37,822 bases of DNA from Mycobacterium sp. 1245805.9 (GCF_001672915.1 NZ_LZKR01000149.1:1-37822), one strand, 5' to 3'; positions 23,663-32,061 are shown, counted from the first letter of the stretch. Translations and numbers: made by a program. The notes: generated by a model not told the origin, from the letters alone.

Positions 23663-23690
23663 AAGTTCAACTGTTGCACGCCGGGCGTTG

Positions 23691-24590
23691 CTACGCGACG
23701 GTGGCCGGCTCGGGTTTCAGGTGCCGCCACCAGCAGTAGATATAGAGCAGCATCGCGTTCACCAGCGCGACGATCACCCACAACGTGACCGTCACGTCGA
23801 TCCACGAACCGATGGGCGGCGCGTCGGGCAGGGCGTTGCGCAGCGGCATGATCGCGAACAGCATCGCCGCATACCACGTCGTCATCGGCGGCTGGAATTT
23901 CCGCCGGTCGAGCGCCGTCAGCACGGCGACCGAGAGACCGATCGCGGCGATCGCGATCATCATCGCGACGATGACGGCGGCAAACGCCGCCGTGCTCGGC
24001 GACCGGCGCAATTCGACTCGGTAGGGCGCCGAGATCGGCGCGGCGATATCCGATCTGTCCCTGACGGGTATGTCGACCCGCCAACCCGGAATGCGGTCGA
24101 TGAACGTGACCGACGCCCGTTGCGGCACCGGGGAGTCGCCGCGGAAAAGGTCGACCGTGATGGGCCCCGAGTGGTAGTGATCGAAGGGCCAATCCGACGG
24201 GTCGCCCGTGATGGTCAGCGGGACGGGAGACACGCCCGGCACCGTGCCCTTCGGCCAGCTGCGCTTCGTGGGAGTCATCGCGGAGTGCACCGCGACGGCG
24301 AGATCCTCGGTGAGGCCGCCGGTCAACGGATCCAACAGCTCACGCCCCGGCGAAACGGTGACGTTGCCGTTCAGCCCGCCCTTGACCGACTGGAGTTCCT
24401 GCAGATCGATGGTCACGGTGGTCCCGTCGGCCATCGGCTGACCCTGGGTGACCTGGCGCGGGCAGCCGCAGCCGGACTTGGAGTAGAGCCCCACCGTGAT
24501 GGCATAGGTCGCGATGAACAGGACGACCAGGCTGATGATCAACAACTTTCCGGAGCGTCTGCCCCGCGCCGAGGAACCGCCCGCCGACAA
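23691..24590 (-). CDS. Rv3435c-like membrane protein (DUF4436-type)
   Basis: A 299-aa membrane protein of unknown function. One helix at 15-36 (KLLIISLVVLFIATYAIT) is followed by an exported beta-rich domain (about 37-198, with CGC near its start and DPSDWPFDHYHSGPITVDLF at 130-149), then helices at about 200-227, 236-252 and 264-288. This layout fits DUF4436 proteins. The start is a TTG at 24590 with GGGAGG 4 nt upstream; no better start is seen. It lies 42 nt downstream of glmS and is probably cotranscribed. Family name from memory. Confidence 0.8.
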   Translation of the reverse strand: MSAGGSSARGRRSGKLLIISLVVLFIATYAITVGLYSKSGCGCPRQVTQGQPMADGTTVTIDLQELQSVKGGLNGNVTVSPGRELLDPLTGGLTEDLAVAVHSAMTPTKRSWPKGTVPGVSPVPLTITGDPSDWPFDHYHSGPITVDLFRGDSPVPQRASVTFIDRIPGWRVDIPVRDRSDIAAPISAPYRVELRRSPSTAAFAAVIVAMMIAIAAIGLSVAVLTALDRRKFQPPMTTWYAAMLFAIMPLRNALPDAPPIGSWIDVTVTLWVIVALVNAMLLYIYCWWRHLKPEPATVA

Positions 24591-24632
24591 CGCGCCTCCC
24601 GCTCACTCGGATGAATTGGCCGCGCGCAGAGA

Positions 24633-26507
24633 CTATTCGACGGTGACGGACTTGGCCAAGTTTCGCGGCTTGTCGACGTCGTAGCCGCGGGCCTGCGCGA
24701 CCGACGCGGCGAACACCTGCAGCGGGATGGTCGACAAAAGCGGCTGCAGAAGGGTTGACACCGAGGGGATTTCGATCAGGTGATCGGCGTAGGGGCGCAC
24801 GGTGTCATCGCCCTCCTCGGCGATGACTATGGTCACCGCCCCGCGGGTCTGGATCTCGCGGATGTTGGACAGCAGCTTGGAATGCAGCGTGGCCTGGCCC
24901 TTGGGCGAGGGCATCACGACGATCACCGGCAGGCCGTCCTCGATCAGCGCGATCGGGCCGTGCTTGAGCTCGCCCGCGGCGAATCCCTCGGCGTGCATGT
25001 AGGCCAGTTCCTTGAGCTTCAGGGCGCCCTCGAGCGCCACCGGGTAGCCGACGTGACGGCCCAGGAACAGCACGGTCGAGGACTGGGCGAACCGATGCGC
25101 CAGCGCGGCGACCGGCTCGATCGTCGCGAGCACCCGGGCCACCATGTCCGGCATGGCCTCCAGCTCGCGGTACTCGCGTAGCACCTCGTCGGGGTACTTG
25201 GTGCCGCGGGCCTGCGCCAGCGCCAGGCCGACCAGGTAGTTGGCGGCGATCTGGGCCAGGAACGTCTTCGTCGAGGCCACGCCGATCTCCGGGCCGGCGC
25301 GGGTGTAGAGCACCGCGTCGCACTCGCGCGGGATCTGCGAACCGTTGGTGTTGCAGATCGCCAGCACCTTGGCCTTCTGCTCCTTGGCATGCCGGACCGC
25401 CTCCAGCGTGTCGGCGGTTTCCCCGGACTGCGAGATGGCGACGACGAGCGTGCTGCGGTCCAGCACCGGGTCGCGGTAGCGGAACTCGCTGGCCAGCTCG
25501 ACCTCGACGGGCAGCCGGGTCCAGTGCTCGATCGCGTACTTGGCGAGCAGCCCCGAGTGGTAGGCGGTGCCGCAGGCGACCACGAACACCTTGTCGATCT
25601 CGCGCAGCTCCTGGTCGGAGAGCCGCTGTTCGTCGAGGACGATCCGGCCGCCGACGAAGTGGCCGAGCAGGGTGTCGGCGACCGCGGTGGGCTGTTCGGC
25701 GATCTCCTTGAGCATGAAGTAGGGGTAGCCGCCCTTTTCGGCCGCGGCCAGGTCCCAGTCGATGTGAAACTCGCGGAACGCCCCGGGTCCCAAGTCCGCG
25801 TTGCCGTGGAAGTCGGTGATGCGGTAGCCGTCCGCGGTGATCACGACCGCCTGGTCCTGCCCGAGTTCGACGGCGTGGCGGGTGTGTTCGATGAACGCCG
25901 CCACATCGGAGCCGACGAACATCTCGCCGTCGCCGATCCCGATCACCAGCGGAGTCGAGCGGCGGGCGGCGACGATGGTGCCCGGCTCGTCGGCGTTGGC
26001 GAAGACCAGGGTGAAGTGGCCTTCGAGGCGGCGCAGCACCGCCAGCACCGAGGCCGCGAAGTCGCCCGCGGTCTCGCCGTGGCGGTAGGCCTGCGCCACC
26101 AGGTGCACCGCGACCTCGGTGTCGGTGTCGCTGGCGAACTCGACGCCGGCCGCCTCCAGCTCGTGGCGCAGGGCCGGGAAGTTCTCGATGATGCCGTTGT
26201 GGACGACGGCGATCTTGCCCGCGGCGTCGCGGTGCGGGTGCGCGTTGCGGTCGGTGGGGCGGCCGTGGGTGGCCCAGCGGGTGTGGCCCAGGCCGGTGGT
26301 GCCGGCCTTGGACTCCGGCGCCATCTCCGCGACCGCCTCTTCGAGGTTGGCCAGTCGTCCGGCGCGGCGCCGGACGGTGAGTTTGCCCTGACCGTCGACC
26401 AGCGCGATCCCCGATGAGTCGTAGCCGCGGTACTCCATCCGGCGCAGCGCGTCCATGACGACCTCGCAGGCCGGGCGGTGCCCGACGTAGCCGACAATCC
26501 CGCACAT
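24633..26507 (-). CDS. glmS: Glutamine-fructose-6-phosphate aminotransferase GlmS
   Basis: A 624-aa enzyme that makes glucosamine-6-phosphate, the first step to UDP-GlcNAc for peptidoglycan. The N-terminal Ntn glutaminase starts at Cys 2 (MCGIVGYVG) with RRMEYRGYDSSGIAL and GHTRWATHG. Two SIS domains follow: VVACGTAYHSG and ISQSGETADT in the first, and FLGRHVGYPVALEGALKLKE in the second. It ends LAKSVTVE, the conserved tail reaching the active site. ATG 26507 is fixed because Cys 2 must be N-terminal after processing. No glmS ribozyme core was recognised in front of it. Confidence 0.97.
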   Translation of the reverse strand: MCGIVGYVGHRPACEVVMDALRRMEYRGYDSSGIALVDGQGKLTVRRRAGRLANLEEAVAEMAPESKAGTTGLGHTRWATHGRPTDRNAHPHRDAAGKIAVVHNGIIENFPALRHELEAAGVEFASDTDTEVAVHLVAQAYRHGETAGDFAASVLAVLRRLEGHFTLVFANADEPGTIVAARRSTPLVIGIGDGEMFVGSDVAAFIEHTRHAVELGQDQAVVITADGYRITDFHGNADLGPGAFREFHIDWDLAAAEKGGYPYFMLKEIAEQPTAVADTLLGHFVGGRIVLDEQRLSDQELREIDKVFVVACGTAYHSGLLAKYAIEHWTRLPVEVELASEFRYRDPVLDRSTLVVAISQSGETADTLEAVRHAKEQKAKVLAICNTNGSQIPRECDAVLYTRAGPEIGVASTKTFLAQIAANYLVGLALAQARGTKYPDEVLREYRELEAMPDMVARVLATIEPVAALAHRFAQSSTVLFLGRHVGYPVALEGALKLKELAYMHAEGFAAGELKHGPIALIEDGLPVIVVMPSPKGQATLHSKLLSNIREIQTRGAVTIVIAEEGDDTVRPYADHLIEIPSVSTLLQPLLSTIPLQVFAASVAQARGYDVDKPRNLAKSVTVE

Positions 26508-27048
26508 CCTGAACAGGGTAGTGCAGCGATCGCGCCGGAACCGCCAGCACCGGCCCGACCTGCGGATATCGCAGGCCGGCCGCGCCAAGAAATCGTTGAG
26601 AATCCCTCCAGGAGCGGGCCTGAGGCTGTAAGCCATCGACACCGGCACGGAGGGACCGCAGCGATGCATTCATACCGCCTTCATCAGCGATCGGGGTTTA
26701 TTTCACCCGATGTATTCGTGTCGTTACCGCCGGCGCCCTTTCCGCAGCAACCACTCGCTTTACACTGCGAAATGTCGGGTAACAGCTGGCAACAACCCGA
26801 GGCCAGCGGAAAGGATGACGGGGGTGGCGCTCGACCTTTATCGGCGAATCCACTTGTAAGCCAAGGGTTGAACGCGAGGGGTTACCGCCGAAAATCCGGC
26901 AGGTAAACGTTCCAAGCGACTTTCAATACGGGCGAATGCCAACAGTTCAACTTTTCGTAAACCTAACGCAAATGAATATCTAGCAAATATTAATAACGGA
27001 AACCCGGGAATCGGTGAACGAACCGTAAAGAGCTTTCAGGAGGGAATT
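26508..27048. other. 541-bp intergenic region between glmS and a small protein gene
   Basis: No convincing gene. The part from 26900 to 27035 is very A+T-rich for this genome (for example AATATCTAGCAAATATTAATAA at 26975-26996 in part). It should contain divergent promoters for glmS and the 67-aa gene. A -10-like TACACT lies at 26761-26766. Short open frames within it have poor third-position GC and were not called. The length suggests a long leader or an untranslated RNA for the small gene. Confidence 0.6.
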
Positions 27049-27252
27049 ATGACCGCTGTGCTGTTCGACGAGGTGGTGGCCGCGCCCGCCGCGCCACGCC
27101 CGAACGTAGCGCCCGCACCGAAGCGGGCCCCTCGCCCGCCTGTCGCCGGCGGCGACCCGATGGTAGACGCGGCCTCGCGTTTGCTGAGCATCCCGCTGCG
27201 CCACCTGTACGCGGCGCTGTGGCGGGTGGGTGTCATCGAGGTCACGGCCTAG
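27049..27252 (+). CDS. Small conserved-looking mycobacterial protein, 67 aa
   Basis: A 67-aa protein of unknown function. The N-terminal half is Pro/Ala-rich and basic (AAPAAPRPNVAPAPKRAPRP); the C-terminal half is one amphipathic stretch, DAASRLLSIPLRHLYAALWR, ending VGVIEVTA. It has a textbook ribosome-binding site, AGGAGGGAATT, immediately before the ATG and good third-position GC, so it is very probably translated. The amphipathic end suggests binding to membrane or a partner protein. Its long AT-rich upstream region points to strong or regulated expression. It lies 25 nt before the Rv3438-like gene. Confidence 0.75.
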   Translation: MTAVLFDEVVAAPAAPRPNVAPAPKRAPRPPVAGGDPMVDAASRLLSIPLRHLYAALWRVGVIEVTA

Positions 27253-27277
27253 CGGCGCCATGCGCTAACGTCGACGG

Positions 27278-28117
27278 GTGGCCCGCACACGGAAGCTCGT
27301 CGCCGCCCTCAGCCGCCGTGGACCGCACCGGGTTTTGCGCGGCGACCTGGCCTTTGCCGGTTTGCCAGGGGTGGTGTACACCCCTGAAGCGGGCCTCAAC
27401 CTGCCCGGCATCGCGTTCGGCCATGACTGGCTCGCCGGCGCGGCCCGCTATTCGGGCCTGCTGGAGCACCTCGCCTCCTGGGGCATCGTGGCCGGGGCCC
27501 CCGACACCCAGCGGGGGCTGGCACCCTCGGTGCTGAATTTCGCCTTCGATCTCGGTACGGCCCTCGACATCGTTTCCGGTGTGCGCCTCGGTCCCGGCAA
27601 GATCAGCGTGCATCCGGCCAAGCTCGGCGTGGTGGGCCACGGCTTCGGCGCCTCGGCCGCCGTGTTCGCCGCGGCAGGCATGCCCGACAAACCCGCGGCC
27701 GTCGCGGCGCTCTTCCCGTCGGTCACCAGTCCCCCGGCCGAGCAGCCCGCCGCGACGCTGAAGGTCCCGGGCCTGATCCTGACCGCGCCGGGCGACCCGA
27801 AGTCGCTGAACTCCAACGCCCTGGCGCTGGACGCGGCGTGGGACGCGGCCACGCTGCGCATCGTCGCCAAGGCCCGGCCCGGGGGGCTGGTGGAGGGACG
27901 GCGACTGACGAAGGTGGTCGGGCTGCCCGGGCCGCACCGGCGCACCCGGCGATCGGTCCGGGCGCTGCTGACCGGATACCTCCTCTACGCGCTGGGCGGG
28001 GACAAGAAGTACCGCGACTTCGCCGATCCGGACGCGAAGCTGCCCCGGACGGTGCCGGTGGATCCCGAGGCCGAGCCGGTCGCCCTCGAAGAGAAGGTCG
28101 TCGCGCTGCTGAAGTAG
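27278..28117 (+). CDS. Rv3438-like alpha/beta hydrolase-fold protein lacking the nucleophile
   Basis: A 279-aa protein of dienelactone hydrolase type fold. GVVYTPEAGLNLPGIAFGHDWLAG (31-54) is the usual oxyanion region, and LGVVGHGFGASAAVFAAA (116-133) is the elbow, but the nucleophile position of GHxFG is G122 rather than Ser or Cys. VPGLILTAPGDPKSLN (about 163-178) is the acid strand. It may be a non-catalytic member or act through another residue. A GTG starts it at 27278, shortly after the small gene. The C-terminus (PEAEPVALEEKVVALLK) is acidic. It converges on the methyltransferase with a 12-nt gap. Confidence 0.87.
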   Translation: MARTRKLVAALSRRGPHRVLRGDLAFAGLPGVVYTPEAGLNLPGIAFGHDWLAGAARYSGLLEHLASWGIVAGAPDTQRGLAPSVLNFAFDLGTALDIVSGVRLGPGKISVHPAKLGVVGHGFGASAAVFAAAGMPDKPAAVAALFPSVTSPPAEQPAATLKVPGLILTAPGDPKSLNSNALALDAAWDAATLRIVAKARPGGLVEGRRLTKVVGLPGPHRRTRRSVRALLTGYLLYALGGDKKYRDFADPDAKLPRTVPVDPEAEPVALEEKVVALLK

Positions 28118-28129
28118 CAAGCGGTCAGA

Positions 28130-28795
28130 TCACTTTCGGAGCATCACTTCGAGGCCGACTCCTTCGGCCCGAATTTCCTTCTCCCGGAAGGGAATATCTG
28201 CGAGCAGCTGCTCGAACTGCGCTCGCGTGTAGGCCCGCTTCAGCAGCATGAACCGAAACGCCGCGATGGTCAGCCAGCGGTCGACCGTCCCAAGTCCCAT
28301 GGCGCCGAAGTAGCTTCTGATCTCCGACATCGGCACATCCTTGTGCAAGTCGATCACCAGCGCCGTGCCGCCGGGCCGCAGCACGCGATGCATCTCCTCG
28401 AGCGCCTTATGCGGTTGGGTGAAGTTCTTGAACGCCGCACTACAGGTAAGGAGATCGAAGCTGTTGTCCTCGAACGGCATCGCCGAGGCGTCGCCGCGGC
28501 GAAACTCGGCCTCGACACCCGCCGCGGCGGCGTTGTTCCGTGCCAGCTCCACCATCGTCCGGCTGATGTCGAGCCCGGTGACTCGATACGTTGCGCGCTT
28601 TGCCATTTCGATCGCGAGGTAGCCCGGTCCTGGCGCCACCTCCAGCACATCGCCGCCCTGCGGGAGCACCTCGCGCAGGCGCGCGGCCAGCGCGCGGAAG
28701 CGTTCGATGTCCTTGCGGGTGCTCTTGGCGTACCAGCGGGCGATGACGCCCTCCATGCCGATCCCCCGGTACGCTTTCGTGGTCGCCGCCGTCAT
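28130..28795 (-). CDS. Class I SAM-dependent methyltransferase
   Basis: A 221-aa small-molecule methyltransferase of Methyltransf_11 type. The SAM-binding motif I is VLEVAPGPGYLAIEMAK (50-66), the acidic residue of motif II is in VTGLDISRTMVELA, then GDASAMPFEDNSFDLLTCSAAF (motif III/IV, about 101-122) and HRVLRPGGTALVIDL. It has no membrane segment. The substrate is unknown. An ATG at 28795 is preceded by GAGGGGC. It is divergent from the MarR gene with only 46 bp between the starts, and that gap holds one palindromic operator covering both promoters, so MarR very likely controls it. Confidence 0.9.
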   Translation of the reverse strand: MTAATTKAYRGIGMEGVIARWYAKSTRKDIERFRALAARLREVLPQGGDVLEVAPGPGYLAIEMAKRATYRVTGLDISRTMVELARNNAAAAGVEAEFRRGDASAMPFEDNSFDLLTCSAAFKNFTQPHKALEEMHRVLRPGGTALVIDLHKDVPMSEIRSYFGAMGLGTVDRWLTIAAFRFMLLKRAYTRAQFEQLLADIPFREKEIRAEGVGLEVMLRK

Positions 28796-28816
28796 GTCAG
28801 AGCCCCTCGGTGGAAT

Positions 28817-28837
28817 ATATCTTACCGACTAAGATAT
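28817..28837. promoter_or_regulatory. Palindromic operator containing both divergent -10 boxes
   Basis: ATATCTTA-CCGAC-TAAGATAT is a perfect 8-bp inverted repeat with a 5-bp spacer. Each arm carries a TAAGAT -10 box, one per strand. The plus-strand TAAGAT (28830-28835) lies 6 nt before the MarR ATG, so that mRNA is probably leaderless; the minus-strand one (28824-28819) starts the methyltransferase message near 28812. One bound MarR dimer would block both. Confidence 0.8.
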
Positions 28838-28841
28838 TTAG

Positions 28842-29333
28842 ATGATAAGCGAGCTCATGTCGATGTCAAACCCAGACCGCGCCCAGCTGCGCCAGACGCT
28901 GGTCCGTTCCATCAGGCAGTTCATCGCGGGAAGCATCCTCTACAACCAACAGGTCGCCGACCGAGTGGGCCTGCACCTCACCGACTTGCAATGCATCAAC
29001 GTGCTCGACCTGATGGGACCGTCGACCCCGAGCGAACTGGCCCGCCGCACCGGGCTGACCACCGGCGGCGTCACCGTGATGCTCGACCGGCTGGAGAAAT
29101 CCGGTTACGTGAAGCGGGAACCAAACCCCCGCGACCGCCGCAGCGTGCTGGTGCGGTTGAACCCCACCAAGCTGAAGAAAGTGAATGCCTACTACGGGGA
29201 GATCAACGAGCGCATGGCGGGCCTGCTGGATGACACGCCAGAATCCGAACTCCACTCGGTCATCGACCTGTTCGCGAAAATGAACGCTTGGCGGGCGGAG
29301 GGACCCCCGGTCCTGAAGTCGTCGCGCCGCTGA
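28842..29333 (+). CDS. MarR family transcriptional regulator
   Basis: A 163-aa winged-helix repressor of the MarR type. The dimer helix is at the N-terminus (RQTLVRSIRQFIAG), the recognition helix-turn-helix is TPSELARRTGLTTGGVTVMLDRLEKSGYV (about 61-89) and the wing has REPNPRDRRSVLVRL (91-105), the DxRS motif of the family. ATG 28842 is favoured by the leaderless -10 layout, though ATGs a few codons downstream (28857, 28863) are possible. It probably represses itself and the methyltransferase through the palindrome at 28817-28837, and releases on binding a small phenolic or other ligand. Confidence 0.93.
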   Translation: MISELMSMSNPDRAQLRQTLVRSIRQFIAGSILYNQQVADRVGLHLTDLQCINVLDLMGPSTPSELARRTGLTTGGVTVMLDRLEKSGYVKREPNPRDRRSVLVRLNPTKLKKVNAYYGEINERMAGLLDDTPESELHSVIDLFAKMNAWRAEGPPVLKSSRR

Positions 29334-29369
29334 CGTGATTGCGGCCCGGCGAGTGGGTAGTCGCCAACC

Positions 29370-29720
29370 ATGCAGACCGTGGATGAGCTTTACGACCGCT
29401 GGATCACCGAACTGTGGGCCGGCCGGCCGATCGCGGCCGAGATCGTCACCGAGGACTTCGTGGGTCATTGGCCCGACCGGGACGTGCACGGCCCCGACGA
29501 ACTTCAGGGGATCGTTGAGCAGACCCGAAGCATGGTGGCGGACTTGAACTTTGCGGTACAACTCGGCCCGCTCCGCGACGGGGACCTGGTCGCGGCCCGC
29601 TGGATCGGCGAGGGCCGCACCCCGGACGGCCCGGTCTCGTTCACGGGCAACGACATCCTCCGGCTCAGCGGCGATGGCCAGCGTTTCGCGGAGTACTGGA
29701 CGGGCACCTCGGCGGGCTGA
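29370..29720 (+). CDS. SnoaL/NTF2-like protein
   Basis: A 116-aa one-domain protein of the NTF2-like superfamily (SnoaL polyketide-cyclase type). The typical opening helix and strand are visible: VDELYDRWITELWAGRP (4-20), EIVTEDFVGHWPDRDVHGPDELQGIV, then DLVAARWIGEGRTPDG and SFTGNDILRLSGDGQRFAEYWTG. Such proteins bind or isomerise small hydrophobic molecules in a cone-shaped pocket; no specific reaction can be assigned. It lies 36 nt after the MarR gene on the same strand and has no clear ribosome-binding site, so it is probably cotranscribed with it. Confidence 0.8.
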   Translation: MQTVDELYDRWITELWAGRPIAAEIVTEDFVGHWPDRDVHGPDELQGIVEQTRSMVADLNFAVQLGPLRDGDLVAARWIGEGRTPDGPVSFTGNDILRLSGDGQRFAEYWTGTSAG

Positions 29721-29766
29721 CGATGCCGGCGACGGCGCGCGGCCGCGCCCGTGGTATCTGTCGTTG

Positions 29767-30810
29767 ATGCGAATCGGGATCGCTCTGGACTACTCGGGCG
29801 GCTTTCACGAGGCCGTCGACCGTGTCGTCGAACTCGAGAAGGCCGGCATCGAGGTGGCGGTGGTGGCCGAGGCGTATGCCTTCGACGCCGTCAGCCAGCT
29901 CGGATATCTGGCCGCCAAGACCAACACCGTCGAGCTGGCGTCGGGGGTGTTGCCCATCTACATCCGCACGCCGTCGCTGCTGGCGATGACCGCGGCGGGC
30001 CTGGACTTCGTGTCCGACGGGCGGTTTCGCCTCGGCATCGGCACCTCGGGGCCGCAGGTGATCGAGGGGTTTCACGGCGTCGAGTTCGACGCCCCGCTGG
30101 GCCGCACCCGCGAGATTGTGGAGATCTGCCGGCAGGTGTGGCGCCGCGAGCGGGTGCAATACGCCGGCAAGCACTACCAGATCCCGTTGCCCGCGGACCG
30201 CGGCACCGGGCTGGGCAAGGCACTCCAGCTCATCAATCACCCTGTGCGCGAACGAATTCCCATTTCCATCGCGGCGCTGGGCCCGAAGAACGTCGAGCTC
30301 ACCGCCGAGATCGCCGAGGGCTGGCAGCCCGTCTTCTACCTCCCGGACAAGGCCCATCTGGTGTGGGGCGAGGCGCTGGCGGCCGGCGCCGCCAAGCGTG
30401 ACCCGGCGCTGGGGCCGCTCGACGTCATGGTGCACGCGTCGCTGGCCATCGGCGACGACGTCGAAGACCGGCTGGCCTGGAGCAAGCCGCAGCTGGCGCT
30501 CTACCTCGGCGGGATGGGTGCCAAGGGCCGCAACTTCTATCACAACCTGGCCACGCGCTACGGCTTCGGCGAGGTCGCCGACCGGATCCAGGAGCTGTAC
30601 CTGGCGGGACGCAAGCGCGAGGCCACCGCGTTGGTGCCCGACGAGTTGGTGCGCGGTATGTCGCTCGTCGGGCCCCGCGGATACGTCGCCGAACGGCTGG
30701 CGGCCTTCGCCGAGTCCGGCGTGACGACGCTGTTGGTCAACCCGCTTGGGGCCGACCCCGGCGAAGCCATGCGCTTCGTCGAGGACGCGCTGCGGATGCG
30801 GCCCGCCTGA
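29767..30810 (+). CDS. LLM-class F420-dependent oxidoreductase (Rv3520c-like)
   Basis: A 347-aa flavin/F420 TIM-barrel oxidoreductase. MRIGIALDYSGGFHEAVDRV, EKAGIEVAVVAEAYAFDAVS (27-46), VELASGVLPIYIRTPSLLAM (55-74), FRLGIGTSGPQVIEGFHG and PISIAALGPKNVELTAEIAEGW are the usual strands. Length and sequence character recall M. tuberculosis Rv3520c. ATG 29767 is preferred to longer frames, which would extend into the SnoaL gene. It follows SnoaL by 46 nt and probably belongs to the MarR-methyltransferase-SnoaL set, which would give a small modification or detoxification pathway. It converges on the Pro-rich gene with a 4-nt gap. Confidence 0.88.
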   Translation: MRIGIALDYSGGFHEAVDRVVELEKAGIEVAVVAEAYAFDAVSQLGYLAAKTNTVELASGVLPIYIRTPSLLAMTAAGLDFVSDGRFRLGIGTSGPQVIEGFHGVEFDAPLGRTREIVEICRQVWRRERVQYAGKHYQIPLPADRGTGLGKALQLINHPVRERIPISIAALGPKNVELTAEIAEGWQPVFYLPDKAHLVWGEALAAGAAKRDPALGPLDVMVHASLAIGDDVEDRLAWSKPQLALYLGGMGAKGRNFYHNLATRYGFGEVADRIQELYLAGRKREATALVPDELVRGMSLVGPRGYVAERLAAFAESGVTTLLVNPLGADPGEAMRFVEDALRMRPA

Positions 30811-30814
30811 GCCG

Positions 30815-32059
30815 TCACTGCCCGGCCTGCGGAAGCTGGTCCGCGGCAATCTGGCACGGCGTCGATGCCTCGGCTGCCGGCGGCGCGTTGACCGGTGCGG
30901 GCGCCGCCGGCGCGGCAACCGGTGCGGGCGCGCCGGCCGGTGCCGGTGGCGCGTCCACGGGCGGCGGCGCCGCCGGCGCCGGCTCGTCAACCTGCTGGGC
31001 CTCCTGCACCGGCTCGGGCTCCTCCGGATCCTGCTCCTCGGCAACGTCTTTCGGGTCGCGGAACGGATCCTCCTCGTCGTCGTCGAACGCGTCATCGAAG
31101 CCCGCCTGGTCACCCTCCGCGCCCAGCAGCGAACCCATCGCTTCGACGATCCGATTGGCCAGCGCGCCGAGCCCGCCGAGCCCGCCCGGGCCGCCGCCCA
31201 CATCACCCGCGGGCAAGGCCGAACCCGCGCCCAGGTCGGGCAACGGCGGCGGGGCATTCGACAACGCGGGCGCCGCAACGGGATCCGCCGGGGGCCCGGG
31301 ATCCGCGGCGGGCGCGACCACCGCGGGCGCGGCGGGCGGGCTCGCCGGACGGGGTTGATAGCCTGGCCCGAGATCACCGGGCACCTCGAACCACGCCGCC
31401 GGCGTGGCGGCCATCCGGTCGATCACCATGGCGTAGGACGTGTCCACCCCCTGGGCCGTCGAACGCATCGTGGTCAGCCAGTCGTCGCGAATCTCGTTGT
31501 CCACGTATGGGGTTATCTCCCGACGGACCACCTCCTCGGCGGCGGCCCGGGCGCCCGCCCCGGTCGTCACCGCGGCGGCCGCGGCCAACCACGCGGGCCG
31601 CTGCGCCCGCGTGCCCGCGTCGACGGCGATGGCCGTCGCGACCTTGGAATCGACCAGGTACCACAGGTTGTCGCGCAGCGACTCGCACCGCTGGGCCGCC
31701 GCGCGGACCTCCGCGGCCACCGCGCTCGCGGCGCCACAATGGCGCTCCAGGAACCGAACCGCGGAATCCCCGCCCGGCCCCAGCCACGCCCCGGCGAGCT
31801 CGGCAAGCTGCGCACGCGCCAGCCCCAGCGCCTCCATGACCACCGCGGCCGCGGCCCGCAGTTCCGCGCAATCGCCGTCGAGCGCGCGAAGATCCAGGCC
31901 TTCCTCGCCGTCGTACCACTCGCGGATCTGGCTGGGATGCGCCGTCAGGCCGGGATGTTGGTAGCCGAGCGCGTGGCAGGCCCGCACGTAGGCCTCGGTG
32001 TGCTCGACGGCGGAACGGCCCTCGGCAAGCCGCTCGGCGACGTCCAGCCGGTCCGCCAC
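30815..32059 (-). CDS. Ala/Pro-rich protein, Rv3439c-like, possible ESX-associated substrate
   Basis: A 414-aa protein in three parts: a helical Ala-rich domain (about 1-240) with LAGAWLGPGGDSAVRFLERH, a Pro/Ala-rich linker (about 245-330) with DPGPPADPVAAPALSNAPPP, and an acidic then Pro/Ala-rich tail (FDDAFDDDEEDPFRD). Such helical plus Pro-rich architecture is seen in ESX-secreted Esp/PPE-like proteins. It starts with GTG at 32059, 2 nt after the EspC-like gene, so the two form a coupled pair. Sequence place matches Rv3439c of M. tuberculosis. It has no signal peptide. ESX export is inference. Confidence 0.83.
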   Translation of the reverse strand: MADRLDVAERLAEGRSAVEHTEAYVRACHALGYQHPGLTAHPSQIREWYDGEEGLDLRALDGDCAELRAAAAVVMEALGLARAQLAELAGAWLGPGGDSAVRFLERHCGAASAVAAEVRAAAQRCESLRDNLWYLVDSKVATAIAVDAGTRAQRPAWLAAAAAVTTGAGARAAAEEVVRREITPYVDNEIRDDWLTTMRSTAQGVDTSYAMVIDRMAATPAAWFEVPGDLGPGYQPRPASPPAAPAVVAPAADPGPPADPVAAPALSNAPPPLPDLGAGSALPAGDVGGGPGGLGGLGALANRIVEAMGSLLGAEGDQAGFDDAFDDDEEDPFRDPKDVAEEQDPEEPEPVQEAQQVDEPAPAAPPPVDAPPAPAGAPAPVAAPAAPAPVNAPPAAEASTPCQIAADQLPQAGQ

Positions 32060-32061
32060 GA

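Noticed and set aside
26508..26640. Possible glmS ribozyme in front of glmS
   Set aside because: No recognisable ribozyme core; mycobacteria are not known to carry it.
26664..26906. 80-aa open frame (MHSYRLHQRS...) in the glmS intergenic region, with GGAGGGA upstream
   Set aside because: Third-position GC is low and irregular, unlike all real genes here. A -10-like TACACT before an internal ATG (26772) was also noted. Not enough support for a gene.
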